A stretch of 55,213 nt of DNA from Zygnema cylindricum (lineage: Eukaryota > Streptophyta > Zygnematophyceae > Zygnematales > Zygnemataceae): NCBI GenBank assembly GCA_037447655.1, contig JBBHKE010000404.1:250001-305213 (forward strand), written 5' to 3'. The position numbers and the translations under genes were made by a program. The notes under the pieces were generated by a model that had not been told where the DNA came from, searched no databases, and saw nothing but the letters and a program-made list of their open reading frames with translations. Positions 1-11,710 of the stretch are shown here, one piece after another (position 1 is the stretch's first letter; each line of letters opens with the position of its first letter).

Positions 1-1730
1 TTTCGGCGAGGGTACAGGTTTGGTCATCATGTCCGCTACCATTTCCTCATCAGATCTATATACAAGATTCACTATTTTATTCTCAACTTTTTCTCTTACA
101 AAACTTAATCTTATGTCCATATGTTTAGCCTTAAAATGATGTTTTGGATTTGCTGCAATTGCTATGGCCGCTTGATTATCACAAAACACTTCATGCACTC
201 CCTCCTTCATATACCCAAGTTCTTGCAGCAAGGACTTGACCCACATCAACTCTTTCACAGCAGAACAAGAGGCCATGTACTCAGCCTCCATGGTGGACTG
301 TGCAACCACCTTTTGTTGCTTACTGCTCCAACAGCATGCACCTTCCCCAACATACAACACATACCCAGAAGTGCATCGTCTCATAGGTGCGTCCCCATAA
401 CTGGCATCACTCCAAGTAGTGATGTCAGTGTGCTCCCCTCCCAAATGCAACCATAACTCTCTGGTTCCAACCAGATATCTCATGACTCTCTTGGCTGCCT
501 CCCAATCCCTCTTCCTAGGATCATTCAGACTCCTACTGAGTACTCCAACTGCTGCCGCTATGTCCGGCCTGGTACAATTCATAAAATAGATTAAACTTCC
601 TACGACCTGTCTATAAGGGATAGTCTTCATAAACTCTCTCTCTTCAATACTCATTTGATCATCTAAGATAATTACTCCTCCTTCTACACTCCCATCACTT
701 ACTTTTTTCAAGTCCATGGGAGTGGTACAACTGTTAGCATTTTCCACTGGAATTTCTCAAGCATATTACCTATTGCTTCTTTCTGAGTAAGTCTGATAAT
801 CTTCTTCCCCCTATCTCTCTCCATCTGAATCCCCAAAATATATTTTGCCTCCCCTAAATCCTTCATATCAAATCTGCTTCTAAGTTCTGTTTTTAACTTA
901 TTGATCTTTTCCAAGGATTTACTCAACACAAGCAGATCATCCACATAAATTGCAATAAAAATGACACCATTCTCATCTTCAAACATATAGATAGAATGGT
1001 CAGAGCTTATACGGATATATCCCAGACTGGTAAGAAACTCATCTAGTTTCTTGTTCCACTGTCGGGGAGCCTGCTTTAGTCCATATAAGGACTTTATGAG
1101 CATGCAGACTTTGCTCTCTTCTCCTTCCTCCACGAACCCCTCGGGTTGTCTCATGAAAATTTCTTCCTCTAACTCACCATTAAGAAACGCAATCTTAATG
1201 TCCATCTGATGGATTTCCATGTCTTTCGCTGCTACCAGGCTGAGGAGAATCCTTACTGATGGGAACCGAACAATTGGAGCAAAGGTCTCCTCATAGTCAA
1301 TCCCTTCCTTTTGGGTGAACCCCTTCGCTACCAATCGAGCCTTATATCTTTCAATGGTATTATCTGGGTTCAGTTTTAGTTTAAATACCCATTTACACCC
1401 AATAGGTTTTCAGTATGGAGGAAAATCTGCTAATTCCCAAGTATTTGCTTCCATGATAGAAGCCATCTCATCATTTATAGCTCTAATCCACCTTTCTTTC
1501 TCTGGACTATTTACTGCCTCCGAGAAGGACTGAGGCTCATTAGGGTGAGATAGCTTAGTTACCTTATGAGCGACTTGTTTTTCCTGTAATCTTTTGCTGC
1601 TCCTCCTTCCTCCCTCAAACTCCGAAGCAAGAATGGATGGAAGTCTTAGATTTCTTCTCATTGTCTCATCGGCTCCCCTGTCCATGGAAACCGGTTCTTG
1701 TCCCGCTTCTTCTATCTCCTCGAAGTCCAT
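1..1730 (-). pseudogene. Copia-1 reverse transcriptase and RNase H
   Basis: The RT core lies at about 708-1500 on the minus strand. It shows the copia patterns [46 protein letters not shown] and the catalytic AIYVDD box, followed by DLGEAKYILGIQ. RNase H follows at about 1-700, with MEAEYMASCSAVKELMWVKS and an FCDNQAAI motif. A frame change near 733, in the NSCTTPM segment, separates RT from RNase H. A stop near 1409 cuts the frame between the integrase tail and RT. The end of RNase H is beyond the window. In a live element this would be the C-terminal part of a single Gag-Pol polyprotein. Confidence 0.9.
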
Positions 1731-2930
1731 AGGAGTATGTGAGGTTTTCGGTGAGTCTTTTGTATCTTAGATCTCCCCTGAATCTGTAATCACGCTTTCA
1801 CTCATGTCCCTTTCGGGAACGACCAAGTTCTCCTCACTTTCGGACTCAAATCAGATCCTTATCTTCTTTGTATATTTGAAGGGGTCAAATGACTTCCCTT
1901 CATCCATGACAACTAAGTGATTGACCAGAATGATATCTTTCTTTGCTAAGTCATAGACTCTATATCCCTTAACATCCTCATCATATCCCACAAAGTATCC
2001 ATGTTTTCCCTTAGCATCTAGTTTCTAGTTTTTCCTATCCGTGTCAAGACTGTAAACTTGGCAACCAAATACTTTAAGGTGTGAGATATCTGGTTTCCTT
2101 CCAACCCATATCTTTTAAGGTGTCACTCCCTTTACAGCTGAGGTAAGGACTCTATTCTTGATGTAGTTGGCACAGTTCATTGCTTCTGCCCAAAATCTCT
2201 TTCTTATTTTCTTGTCAGCCAACATACTGCGTACACTATCTCCTAGTGTTCGATTCAGCCTCTCAGCTATCCCATTTTGTTCCGCGTTATATGGTACAGT
2301 TTTCTGGTGCTGCACTCCCTCATCTCTCAGATATTCCTCAAACTCGTTAGAGGTATATTCCCCCCCATTATCACTCATTATCCTCTTAATGGGGGTTTCA
2401 TGCAACTTTTCACTCCAAGCTTTATATTCTTTGAAGTAAGTTGATGCTTCAGATTTTGTTTTCACAAAGTAGACTCTAGAGTATCTAGACCAGTCATCAG
2501 TTACTGTCATCATAAACCTCTTTCCTCCAACCAAAGGTACTTTTCCAGGTCCCCAAATATCTGTGTGGACCAAATCTAACACACTCTCACCTCTATATAT
2601 CGTGGCTTTGGGAAAGGGAAGTTTATGAGCCTTACCTTGAGCACAACCACTACAACCATCCATCATTTCATTATCCCCAAACTGAATGCCATCTACTACC
2701 CCAACTTTTTTCATTTCCCTTAACCTATCAAAATGCACATGCCCCAACCGCTTATGCCAAATCATCATCTTAGGAACACCAACATAGTAAGCATTCTTCT
2801 TTTCATTACTCAGATTAAGCCTAAACATTCCTTGGCTACCCTTATCTGCTGTGAAGTAAATTTCATCCCCATACTTAGCTGTAAAGACTCCCTTTCTAGT
2901 TAAGGTATCAAACTCATTGTCATCTAACAC
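1731..2930 (-). pseudogene. Copia-1 integrase
   Basis: The pre-integrase zinc finger is visible (WHKRLGHVHFDRL with a downstream CSGCAQGK, an HHCC arrangement). It is followed by the catalytic core: DLVHTDIWGPGKVP, DDWSRYSRVYFV, SDNGGEYTS and EQNGIAERLNRT, which supply the D-D-E residues. The frame is open from 2930 to 2115. It then shifts at the GVTP segment near 2115 and meets further stops at about 2025, 1853 and 1770 in the C-terminal extension. This domain would insert the cDNA into host DNA. It is broken here. Confidence 0.9.
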
Positions 2931-4268
2931 AGACGTAGAGACAAGATTTTTACTCAGCTAAGGAATGTAAAGTACATCTGAGAATGTAAGTATAGAAGTC
3001 TTACCCTCCACTAAGACTATCAAATCTACTGATCCCACAAGATCTGTAGTAACCACCCTCCCATCCCCATACTCTATCTCTACGGTAGGAATTTTTCTTA
3101 ACTTAGTGAAGAGTTCTTTATCACGACACATATGCATGGATGCACCTGAGTCGATGATCCATCCTTCCTGTGGAGCTTCCCAGATTGCTCCAAGGGCACA
3201 CTTCTGCCTCCGAGGAATCTCCTTCTCCTCCAGACTCTCGTAAAGAAGAATCTCCCCATCCTCCTCAGAGGACTCATCCTCGGTTTCTCCTGACACTTTT
3301 GTAACCACAAGTGCCTTTTTCTTCCCTCCGGAAGACCCCCTCCACGGTTCTCTTGGAGCCTCAGCTCTGATAGCTTGACACAATCTGCGATAAAGTGTCC
3401 CTACTTTTTGCAATAATGACAAAGACCCTTTGGGGGCCTCTGTCCTCTAGAATGATCTTTTTCCCCTCTATAAGGTTTCTTCGGGTCCTTCCCCCATCGG
3501 TCCCCTCTTGCTGCTAGAGCTTGAATGCTCTTTCCTCCTCTCCTAATCTCCATTGTGTTTTCCTGCACAAGTATCATCATGACTACTGTGTTCCATTTCC
3601 ATGAACTATCAGGCAATCCCTGTACTCGGTACACTATGTTTTCGAACTCATCTGGTAATTTCATGATAAGGGTGTTAACTTTCATTTTCATTGTACTTGT
3701 CCACCCGGCACTTTCCATTTCCATATACAAAGGAGAAAGATCATTACAGTAATCTTACATCTTTCTCCTTTGTAAGTGTAACTCAATAGCTTTTGCTCAG
3801 CCAACTGGAGCTCCTGAATAGTTCCAGCTCTATAAATCTCCACCACACTCTCCCACAACTCCTCGGCCTTGTAAATGTGAAGATGAGGAGTGGCCAAACC
3901 TTGAGTGAGGTGCCTTAGAATGAAGTTCTTTGCAGCCATGTTTACATCCTCCCACATTTGAGTATCGTTCTCCACGGTCTTCACGGTCGCCGCTCCCGAT
4001 ACTGTGGCAATAGGAGTGAGGGGTGTCTCCTTCCCTTTCTCCTTTTCGGACACACTACTGTCCCCATCATCTGCCTCCTTCGCTGAGGCAGCCGTTGTTG
4101 CAGAAAACCTTACTCCCCCAAATCCTGGTGGAGTTCGCGAAGGTGGACGTTTCACTTGTCCACTGACGATACCCCAGTATCGTTTTTCACACAAAGCTCC
4201 CATCATCATGGCTTCCCATAGATGAACCCAGATCTATTGAAGGTGGGTACCCTAGAGGGTGGGCCCAT
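2931..4268 (-). pseudogene. Copia-1 gag and aspartic protease
   Basis: The presumed start ATG (4268-4266) lies inside the primer binding site and would encode MGPP. Gag segments are in two frames (4209-3688 and 3730-3401), so there is a frameshift near 3730; early stops occur near the N-terminus. A CCHC knuckle (CHYCKK) sits near 3400. The protease follows with WIIDSGASMHMC, an intact D-S-G triad, then the FSDVLYIP segment. A stop near 2957 separates it from integrase. Gag would build the particle and the protease would mature it. Confidence 0.85.
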
Positions 4269-4272
4269 AACC
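4258..4272 (-). promoter_or_regulatory. Copia-1 primer binding site, half-tRNA type
   Basis: On the minus strand the bases directly after the 5' LTR read GGTTATGGGCCCACC. This is complementary to the anticodon arm of plant initiator tRNA-Met (its GGGCCCAUAACC segment), not to the tRNA 3' end. The same site is seen in the other Copia elements here. Confidence 0.85.
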
Positions 4273-5274
4273 TGCAATTCTGTGTCCTCCATTGGACTAC
4301 AGAATACAGGAAGCCTCTAGATAGTATTTAACTAACCCAATTTAAGCCACGACCACTTCTGCCCAAGAAGGCAAACTGACAATTTGACTGCACTCCTGTG
4401 TAGCTTGGACTCCCTTGAGTTTGTAGCAAAAAGAATCACTGAAAACGGCCAACCAGGCGATAAGTTATGAGCCGGCAAAAAATGCCAATTTATACAAAGC
4501 TCTCTTAGAGAGAGGTGTCTGTCTACCAAATATTTCCTAAGTCCTAAATCCCTCTCACAACCCCTATCTACTAAAGTACGAACCAATCGTATTACTGTAA
4601 AGTACAGAAAGGTACTATGGCCGATGTACTTTCTGTACGGCCGGTGTACGACAAGGCTCTTGAGTGGACGCGTGTCATTTTTCCACTTGTCCGTATTTCC
4701 TCCGGAATTCCCGCGACCGAATGTCATCCTTCCACGCGGCGCCACGTCATGCCACGTCCATAAAATCCAAAGTGACCATTCCGCGATCTCGGCGACGACG
4801 TGCGCCGTCGGATTAAATGCGACATTAAATGTCGACCGTTCAAAGTGTCTGTTTCATTTGTTTCGTGCGAAATGACGTTCGCACTAAACCTTAACAAGTT
4901 CTATGTTCGTTTCGTTTCATATTCTAGTTAGATCATTTCGGTACTATACAATAGTTTATATATGAATGAAACCCTATATCATCTAACGAACTTCTACGAC
5001 AGACTGGATAGAGCTAACGGCTATGCCGTGCTCTACCGGTCGGGGGTTTGAGTCCTGCCGGACTCAACCTTTTGTTGAGAGTGACTTAAGTCACTCTTTA
5101 GTCCTTCTTATGGCGCTGAGGCAGCCATGGCTCCATCGCTCTCTCTCTCCTTCAGTGACTACAACAAGTATGGGGAAAAGAGAGAAGAGATGGAGGCAGG
5201 CTGCCATCATATCTTATATATGTTTCCGCTATTTATTTTAAACTAGAAAATACAAAAAACTACTTATTTCAACA
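4273..5274 (-). repeat. Copia-1 5' LTR
   Basis: It starts TGTTGAAAT at 5274 (minus strand), ends in GCA at 4273, and abuts the primer site. The family mark TATTTTCTAG lies close to the 5' end. A TATA-like TGTATAAATTGG lies near 4500. Downstream is the hairpin region, where the third stem reads CTACAC/GTGCAG with one mismatch. A tRNA-like module is embedded on the opposite strand at 5003-5070. Length is 1002 bp. Confidence 0.9.
5003..5070 (+). other. tRNA-like module antisense to the Copia-1 LTR
   Basis: An A-box-like TGGATAGAGCT and a B-box-like GGTTTGAGTCC (5045-5055) are spaced as in a tRNA, with a possible anticodon arm between. Acceptor ends do not pair convincingly, so I do not call a functional tRNA gene. 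Equivalent modules occur at the same place, always antisense, in the other Copia LTRs. Confidence 0.5.
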
Positions 5275-5641
5275 CAGTCTACTATGGAGGTTGAGTATAT
5301 GGCGTCTTGTTCTGCTGTAAATGAACTAATGTGGGTGAAATCATTGTTACAAGAACTGGGATTTATGAAGGAGGGAGTGCATGAAATCTTTTGCGATAAC
5401 CAAGCTGCAATTGCAATTGCAGCCAATCCAAAACACCATTTCAAAGCAAAAAATATGGACATAAGATTTAGCTTTGTAAGAGAAAAAGTTGAAAATAAAA
5501 TTTTAAATCTTGTGTATAGACCTGATGAAGAAATGGTGGCTGACATGAAGACCAAACCTGTGCCCTCTCCTAAACTAAAACATTGTCGGGAAAAATGCGG
5601 GTTGAAAGAAAAATTAAAATTAGACTAGAAAATAAGGGGAG
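5275..5641 (+). pseudogene. Copia-2 RNase H C-terminus and polypurine tract
   Basis: The frame is open from the Copia-1 insertion point to the stop at 5626-5628. It begins STMEVEYMASCSAVNEL, contains FCDNQAAIAIAANPKHH, and ends with the element's own terminus CGLKEKLKLD. The usual ADMMTKP motif reads ADMKTKP. Everything 5' of this fragment should lie left of the window, beyond Copia-1. A purine-rich stretch (AAATAAGGGGAG) abuts the 3' LTR and is the likely plus-strand primer. Confidence 0.88.
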
Positions 5642-6688
5642 TGTTGAAATTTATAGATTTCTAGAGTATTTTCTAGGTTTAAATATGTTTTTATAAAAGA
5701 AAAAGAAAAAGGACGGACAGTCTGCCTCCACCTCCGCTCTCTAGCTCCCATACTTGTTGTAGTCACTGAAGGTAAGAGAGAGAGGTTGATCCATGGCTGC
5801 CTTAGTTCAACAAAGAACTATATTTAGTTGGTTACTAAAAATATACTTGATGGACCAGAGATTTGATCCCGGTACCTGCGGTTCGTCAAGTTGACCGGTA
5901 GCGGCAGCTTTATCCTAATAGACTAGGACCAATGCTGAGTGTTATGGTATGTGATAGATATATATATATATATATATAGTTCGAGTGGATAAAATTCATT
6001 TAACTAGAATAGTATACGGCGTACATAGATTCAGTTTTATAAAGTACGTCGTACGACGCTAATTCAAAACGGATACCACGCATTTTATTTCGACATTGGA
6101 ACAAATGTCGCGCAAGTATTTATTACGGCTAAGATTGCGTTTCGCATAAAATCCAACGGCGCACATCATCGCCGAAATCCCGGAGTGGTCACTTTGGCGT
6201 TTTTTGACGTGGCATGACCTGGAGCCACGTGGAGAGATAACATTCGGTCATAGGAATTCCGAGGAACGTACGGACGAGTGAAAAGCGGACACGCGTCCAC
6301 TTAATAGCCTTGTCGTACATAGGCCGTACAAAAGGTACATCGGCAGTAGTACTTTTGTGTACGATACAGTAATCTGATTGGTGTGTACTTCAGTAGATAG
6401 GGGTTATTAGTGAGAATCACGACTTAAAAAATTTTGGTAGGTAGTCACCTCTCCTTTTGAGAGTTTGTACAAATTGGCATTTTTACTGCCTCATAATTTA
6501 TCGGCAGGTTGGCCGTTTTCAGTGATTCTTTTTGCTATAGACTCAGGGGAGTCCAAGCTGCACAGAAGTGCAGTCAAATTGTCAGTTTGCCTTCTTGGGC
6601 AGAAGTGGTCATGGCTTAAAGTGGGTTAGTTAAATACTATCTAGAGGCTTCCTGTATTCTGTAGTCCAATGGACGACACAGAATTGCA
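5642..6688 (+). repeat. Copia-2 3' LTR
   Basis: It begins TGTTGAAAT directly after the polypurine tract and ends GAATTGCA, length 1047 bp. TATTTTCTAGG near its start marks the family. An antisense tRNA-like module lies at about 5856-5945. A perfect hairpin CTGCAC-AGAA-GTGCAG lies at 6558-6573 and a GACTC-AGGG-GAGTC hairpin at 6540-6553. The following bases CCTACC match position 17345 of the Copia-4 LTR, so Copia-2 inserted into the Copia-4 3' LTR. The expected target duplication is CCTAC. Confidence 0.9.
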
Positions 6689-7050
6689 CCTACCAAAAAA
6701 AATATATGTCCTAAAAACCCCTCTGTTAGTCCCCTAGTATTGAGGTACGAACCAATCACATGACTTTACCTTGCCTGTGTACAGGAAGACCAGTGAATGG
6801 ACGCATGTCTCCTTCAGATTCGTCTGTATGCTCTCCGAGATTCCCGTTTCTCAATATTATCTTGCCACGTGGTGCCATGTCATGCCACGCCAGAAAACGC
6901 CAAGGCGGCCATTCCAAAATTCCGCCTCACACCACGACTGTCGATACAAACTGGCATTTAATACTTATCGTTGAAATAAAATGTTGTTTCGTTAATTCCG
7001 TGCGGTCTGGAATTCGTGCGGTCTAATTCATTTTCGTGTACGATCCGTCC
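6689..7050 (-). repeat. Copia-4 3' LTR, piece between Copia-2 and Copia-3
   Basis: This stretch is collinear with 17345-17740 of the Copia-4 5' LTR (shared marks: CCTACCAAAAA, TTGAGGTACGAAC, GTGCGGTCTGGAATT). It ends at the CGTCC copy of the Copia-3 target duplication. No genes are present; short ORFs are chance. Confidence 0.85.
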
Positions 7051-7951
7051 TGTTGAAAAGAAGTAATTAATATCCACTTCTTAATTTAGACTCTAGAGTG
7101 AAGAGAGAAAGAGAGAGTCACCTTGGCTGCCGCCATAGTCAAAAAGAAACAAGCAGACAGGCAAACAGATTGATAGATTGCCAAAAGGTTGCCTCCAACC
7201 AGATTTGAACTTAGGTTTGCGTAGTACTTTATAGACGTACGCCATAAAAATTATGTCGTTAACGAAACGATACACGCAATCAATATAATATGTATTTAAA
7301 GTGTTACGCAAAATGACACTTTTATTAAATCATACCAAAATTGACGAAACGACATCTATAGTCAAACAACGCTCGCGGATGCGAATCTTACCGTGTAAAA
7401 TACATGATTGGGCGAGGGTCGTCGCCCCGCCAAACCCAAATGAATCTTTGGCGGCTTTCGAACATAGCGGCTCACTGTGCCACGTGGCGCCACATCATTG
7501 GACGCCAGAAAGGATAGGTAGAGGATCGAAGGCACCCATGTTGACAAGTGTCAACTAGAAGGCCATGTTGTACAATGGCCGAACAACAAGTACAATCGGC
7601 CACTATACTTTCTTGCACTATACACCTTTTGATTGGCCGAGGGTAAAGTAGTAAGTTATTGTGAGTAAGAGTTGAGGGACTTAGCGTGTTTGAGACGCCT
7701 CTCTCCAGGTGACATTTTGTATTTATAGGCCATATTTGGCCAACCATAACTTACTGCTCAGGGGAGCAAATTCAGTGATTCTTTTTGCATTTAACTCAAG
7801 GGAATCGTTTTCTCACACGGGTGAGGGTGGTAATTTTTTTTTTTTGCCTGGGTGGCACTTATTCAGTGGGAAAGTGAAAGGGTCAAATATTATCCTAGAT
7901 GCTTTACATGGGCTGCTCAATGTGTGGGTTAATGGAGACCACAAAATTTCA
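7051..7951 (+). repeat. Copia-3 5' LTR
   Basis: It starts TGTTGAAAAG and ends AATTTCA. A TATA box (TATTTATAG, 7720-7728) lies just upstream of hairpins TGCTC-AGGG-GAGCA (7755-7768) and CTCAC-ACGG-GTGAG (7812-7825). The hairpins would therefore fall near the 5' end of the transcript. An antisense B-box-like segment (ATTTGAAC) lies near 7203. Confidence 0.92.
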
Positions 7952-9154
7952 CCTTTTGGGCTCACCCTCTAGGGTGCCCATATTTAATAGATCATACTTT
8001 CTTTATTGGGAAATGATGATGGAGGAAGAAATTTTGGAGAAGCACCTATGGGGCATATTGTTTGGGCAAATTCGTTGCCCACCTCCACCTTGGTTTGGAG
8101 GAACACGTTTTTCTGGCACCACTGTCACAACAGGTGTTAAAACATCAGCCACCACCACGAAGACGAGGAACGGGAGGAAATTATCATGGAAGGAGAAAAG
8201 GGAGGAGTTGCTTCACAAATGACTCCATTGTCAAGGACGATACCGGCAGCAGCACCACCAGCAATGGTGATAGGGAGTCAGACCGAACGGTCATAATATA
8301 AAAATTGGAACTATAAAGACAAGGTGGCTAGCTCTTAATTCTTAAAAGTGTAGTGAAGTGTATTGCCTTTCCCCTTATGCATGTTAGATCTTCCTCTCAG
8401 ATTTGGGTATCTCTAGTAAACACATATAAGAGTGGGTCATTGCAGTATCAACAGCTGGCAGAAAATAAGATTTCAGCTTATACGTACAACGGGGGAAGTA
8501 TGAATGATTATTGTAATGACTTAGGAGAATTATTTGGAGAACTAGAGAGCGGAAGTTACTTATAGTGTGAGAGACAAAGAGTAAGTACACTGATTATGAA
8601 ACTACCTGAAGAGTATGATAATATCATTAATCGGTTGTAGGATCTAGGTGATAGCAATACGAATTGGGATGATACAGTGGGCATGATTTTAGAGAAAGAG
8701 AGTACCATAGAACTTAGGAGAGGAAGTCCGAGTGTTCAAGCTTTGGCTGCATGATCTGATTGGCGGAAGCATTATGAGGAAAAGGGAAAGGATCCCTATC
8801 GAAACTTTAGAGGAAAAAGACAACGAGGAGGCCGATTTGATCGACAGGGGAGAGAAGTTCTTCGAGGTGGATTATGTCACTTCGGCAAAAAAACGTGACA
8901 TTATATGGCAGATTGTGTCAAGCTTGCAGATCTCTGACTCAAAGATGGACAAGGTTCCTCAAAAGATGGAGGAAAGAAAATGGCTTTCCTGACTCAAGTC
9001 CATGGCGAGGAAGAAGATGATGTATCCGAACTGGAAGAGGAGCTTGAGGAGATTTTTTTAAAACCAAAAACCATTAAGAAGCATGCAAACATTCTACGGA
9101 GACAAAAGTGTGCTTTCGGAGGTAAGAGGGATCCACTTGAGGATGGGTGGATTA
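7952..9154 (+). pseudogene. Copia-3 gag with decayed primer site
   Basis: The primer site at 7952-7966 retains TTGGGCTCACC but has lost the ATG. Gag fragments follow in several frames: RVPIFNRSYFLYWEMMM, GGTRFSG, then LAENKISAYTYNGGSMNDYCNDLG and KLPEEYDNIIN. A zinc-knuckle remnant near 8870 has lost a cysteine. A linker matching EIPRRQKCAFGG of the relatives precedes the X insertion. There are at least five stops or frameshifts. Confidence 0.85.
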
Positions 9155-10394
9155 TGTTGTTCTTTGGTCTAAAATAGACCGCAGAAGCGACCCAAACTAT
9201 CATGCAAAAAGCTAAGCAAAAATAGGTCGACAAACAATCATATGAAATGCATCCTCCATATGCGTACACAGACGCAACAAACAACATTTAGGGTTTCATG
9301 GAATAATCAACATAAATAAACCCTATGACAACATCTAAGGTTTGATAGAATAATCGACATAAGCAAACCCTAGGACAAATGCATAAATAATGCATATCAA
9401 AAACACATAAAATAACACAAATAAATAATAACAAAAAGAGTGCAATCTCACATAAACATTAGATAAACAAAAGAATATCAATAAACATATTACTCAAATG
9501 CATGACCTAATCGGCAACCCTAAAAGTCTACATCTTCGGTCCCCACTTTACTAACCAGCATTGATTATTCATTCCTAACAAAGCTCATTCCTATATATAC
9601 ACTTGTGAGCTGTCAAATAATCACTAAGTGTCATAAATTACGTTACTGTCACTAAATCCTATTTACGCATAATAACCTTTTAGTAAGAGTAAACTAATCG
9701 TAAGCGTACACCTGAAAGACAAGCAATCGTAAGCGTACACTTGTCTGCAAATACGACACATAAAGACACACAATTAAACTGTCAAAACCCTAATTGATCA
9801 CTTAAATATAAACATCATAATCAACACTAATTTATAATGATGTAAAAGACAAAACAATGTTACTCCAAATATTTACACCGACGCATCTATAAATCCGCGT
9901 CATAAGTGACAACTTGCTTAGTCACTTGTCGATAAGTCCATGTAGTAACCCGTCATCACATACGTACGACCCACTTGATAGTACATCCAAAAATAGCGCG
10001 AACCACTTGCCGAAATCAAATCGTACTTTCCAAATCTTTTCCGTACCGAAACCGCGTCTTTTTCATAAGTGCGCCTCTCACATTATGTTTCGTACGGGCG
10101 ACACACTTTTACAAAAGCATTTCAAAATCGATTACATCGGATCGCTTCGCGATCCGTCGTCCATTTCACATTACGCAAATCGTACTCTCCGTAATTTGAT
10201 TCGCGTCACTCAAATTTGATTCCGTACGCTTAAAAACAATTCCTACCATTACTCTCCCAATCCGCAAATCCATTCCAGCTTCCACATTAAATTCAGTTAG
10301 TACTCACGCATTACAAATCGCGTCGAGTACGCACGAAACCTCACGTACGCATGAAATGTCGCGTACGCACGAAACTAAATCTTCAAAAACAATA
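9155..10394 (+). repeat. Solo LTR of family X inserted in Copia-3
   Basis: The insertion begins TGTTGTTC and ends AACAATA, flanked by a perfect 5-bp duplication GATTA (9150-9154 and 10395-10399). Removing it restores continuity of the protease reading frame around the WIIDS segment. TG at the 5' end, a 5-bp duplication and lack of any coding sequence fit a solo LTR. A reverse-orientation relative lies at 37605-38924. The interior is AT-rich and I see no gene in it. Confidence 0.85.
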
Positions 10395-11710
10395 GATTAT
10401 AGACTCAGAGGCCTCAATGCATATGTTTAAGGATAAGAGGTGGTTTACTAAATTAAGACAAATTCCAACAGTTGAGATAGAGTATGGAGATGGTAGAGTA
10501 GAAACTATAAGTCTTGTTGGATCGGTTGATTTAAAAGTTCTAGTTGATGGAAAGGCTTCAATTGTAACGCTATCAGATGTTCTTTACATTCCACAGCTTA
10601 GTAATAATCTAGTCTCTACAGCTATTCTAGATGAAAAAGAGTTCGAAACCGGAACTAAGAAAGGAATCTTCACAACTAGCTTTGATAAGAAGGTTTATTT
10701 CATAGCTGAAAATGGTAGTCAAGGAATGTTCACAATTGTACTTTGCAATGAAAAGGGTATTCCCTACTCGTGTGAAAGTGATATGATGCTTTGGCACAAG
10801 AGGTTGGGGCATGTGAGTCTAGATAGATTAAAGAAAATGAAGAAAAAATGAATAGTGGATGGAATTCAGTTTGGAGATGATGAGACCTCAGATGATTGTA
10901 ATGGATGTGCTCAAGAAAAGATTCATAGACTTCCATTTCCAAAGGCATCCACATTTAGAAGAGAGAAAATATTAGATCTAGTTCACACTGATGTTTGGGG
11001 ACCAGCTAGGTATGCTTCACATGGGGGGAAAAGATGAATGCTAACCATTACAGATGATTGGTCTAGATACACTAAGGTATATTTTCTTACACATAAGTCA
11101 GAGGTACTTAGATGTTTCAAAGAATACAAAGTATGGAGTGAAATATTACATTAAACCTCGATAAAAGAGATAAGAAGTGATAATGGGAAAGAATACACCT
11201 CAAAGGAATTTGAAGAATTTCTTAAATAGAAGGAGTCCATAATGAGAAAATTGTTCTTTATAATCCGGAACAAAATGGAGTAGCAGAAAGAGTGAATAAA
11301 ACTTTAGGATATATGTCTACAAGTATGCTAACTGATAAAAAAATAGGATTGCAGTTTTGGGCTGAGTCTATGAACTATGATAACTTCATCAAAAATAGAG
11401 TGTTAACTTCGACAAATAAAGAGGAAACCCCGTATGAAAGTTGGACGGGAAGAAAACTAGATTTGTTTAGTTTGAGAGTGTTCGGAAGTCAAGTTTACAG
11501 TTTGGATTCTGATAAGTCTAAATGGAAGTTAGAGGGAAGAGGGAAACCAAGATATCTTGTAGGATATGATGAGAGCACAAAATGATATCAAGTGTATGAC
11601 TTGAAAAAGAGAGATATCATTTTGGTAAAACACATAGTGGTGATGAATAAAGTAAAGTCTATTGACCCATTCAAATATAACAAAGAAGTCAAAATTAGAT
11701 TTGAATCGGG
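10395..11710 (+). pseudogene. Copia-3 protease and integrase
   Basis: Protease resumes after the X LTR as DSEASMHMF, where the family has DSGASMHMC, so the catalytic triad Gly is replaced by Glu. The zinc finger (LWHKRLGHVSLDRL, CNGCAQEK) and core (DLVHTDVWGPAR, DDWSRYTKVYFL, SDNGKEYTS) follow. Stops near 10851, 11037 and 11154 and frame changes near 11230 and 11580 disrupt it. The second frame resumes with a degraded NKTLGYMSTSMLTDKK segment at 11292-11585. Confidence 0.87.

Larger units (their letters stand above)
1..5274 (-). mobile_element. Copia-1, Ty1/copia retrotransposon, 3' end outside window
   Basis: Read on the minus strand it runs 5' LTR (4273-5274), primer site (4258-4272), gag, protease, integrase, RT and RNase H, and it leaves the window inside the RNase H tail. 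The order protease-integrase-RT is diagnostic of Ty1/copia. The 5' LTR ends at 5274 inside the RNase H codons of an opposite-strand element (Copia-2), so Copia-1 inserted into Copia-2. The bases following the LTR are CAGTC (5275-5279). If this is the target duplication, the same five bases should precede the Copia-1 3' LTR left of the window. Several stops and frameshifts make it non-functional. Confidence 0.93.

Noticed and set aside
9155-10394. Family X insertion as a DNA transposon
   Set aside because: Ends are not inverted repeats of each other, and the duplication is 5 bp with TG at the start, as for an LTR.
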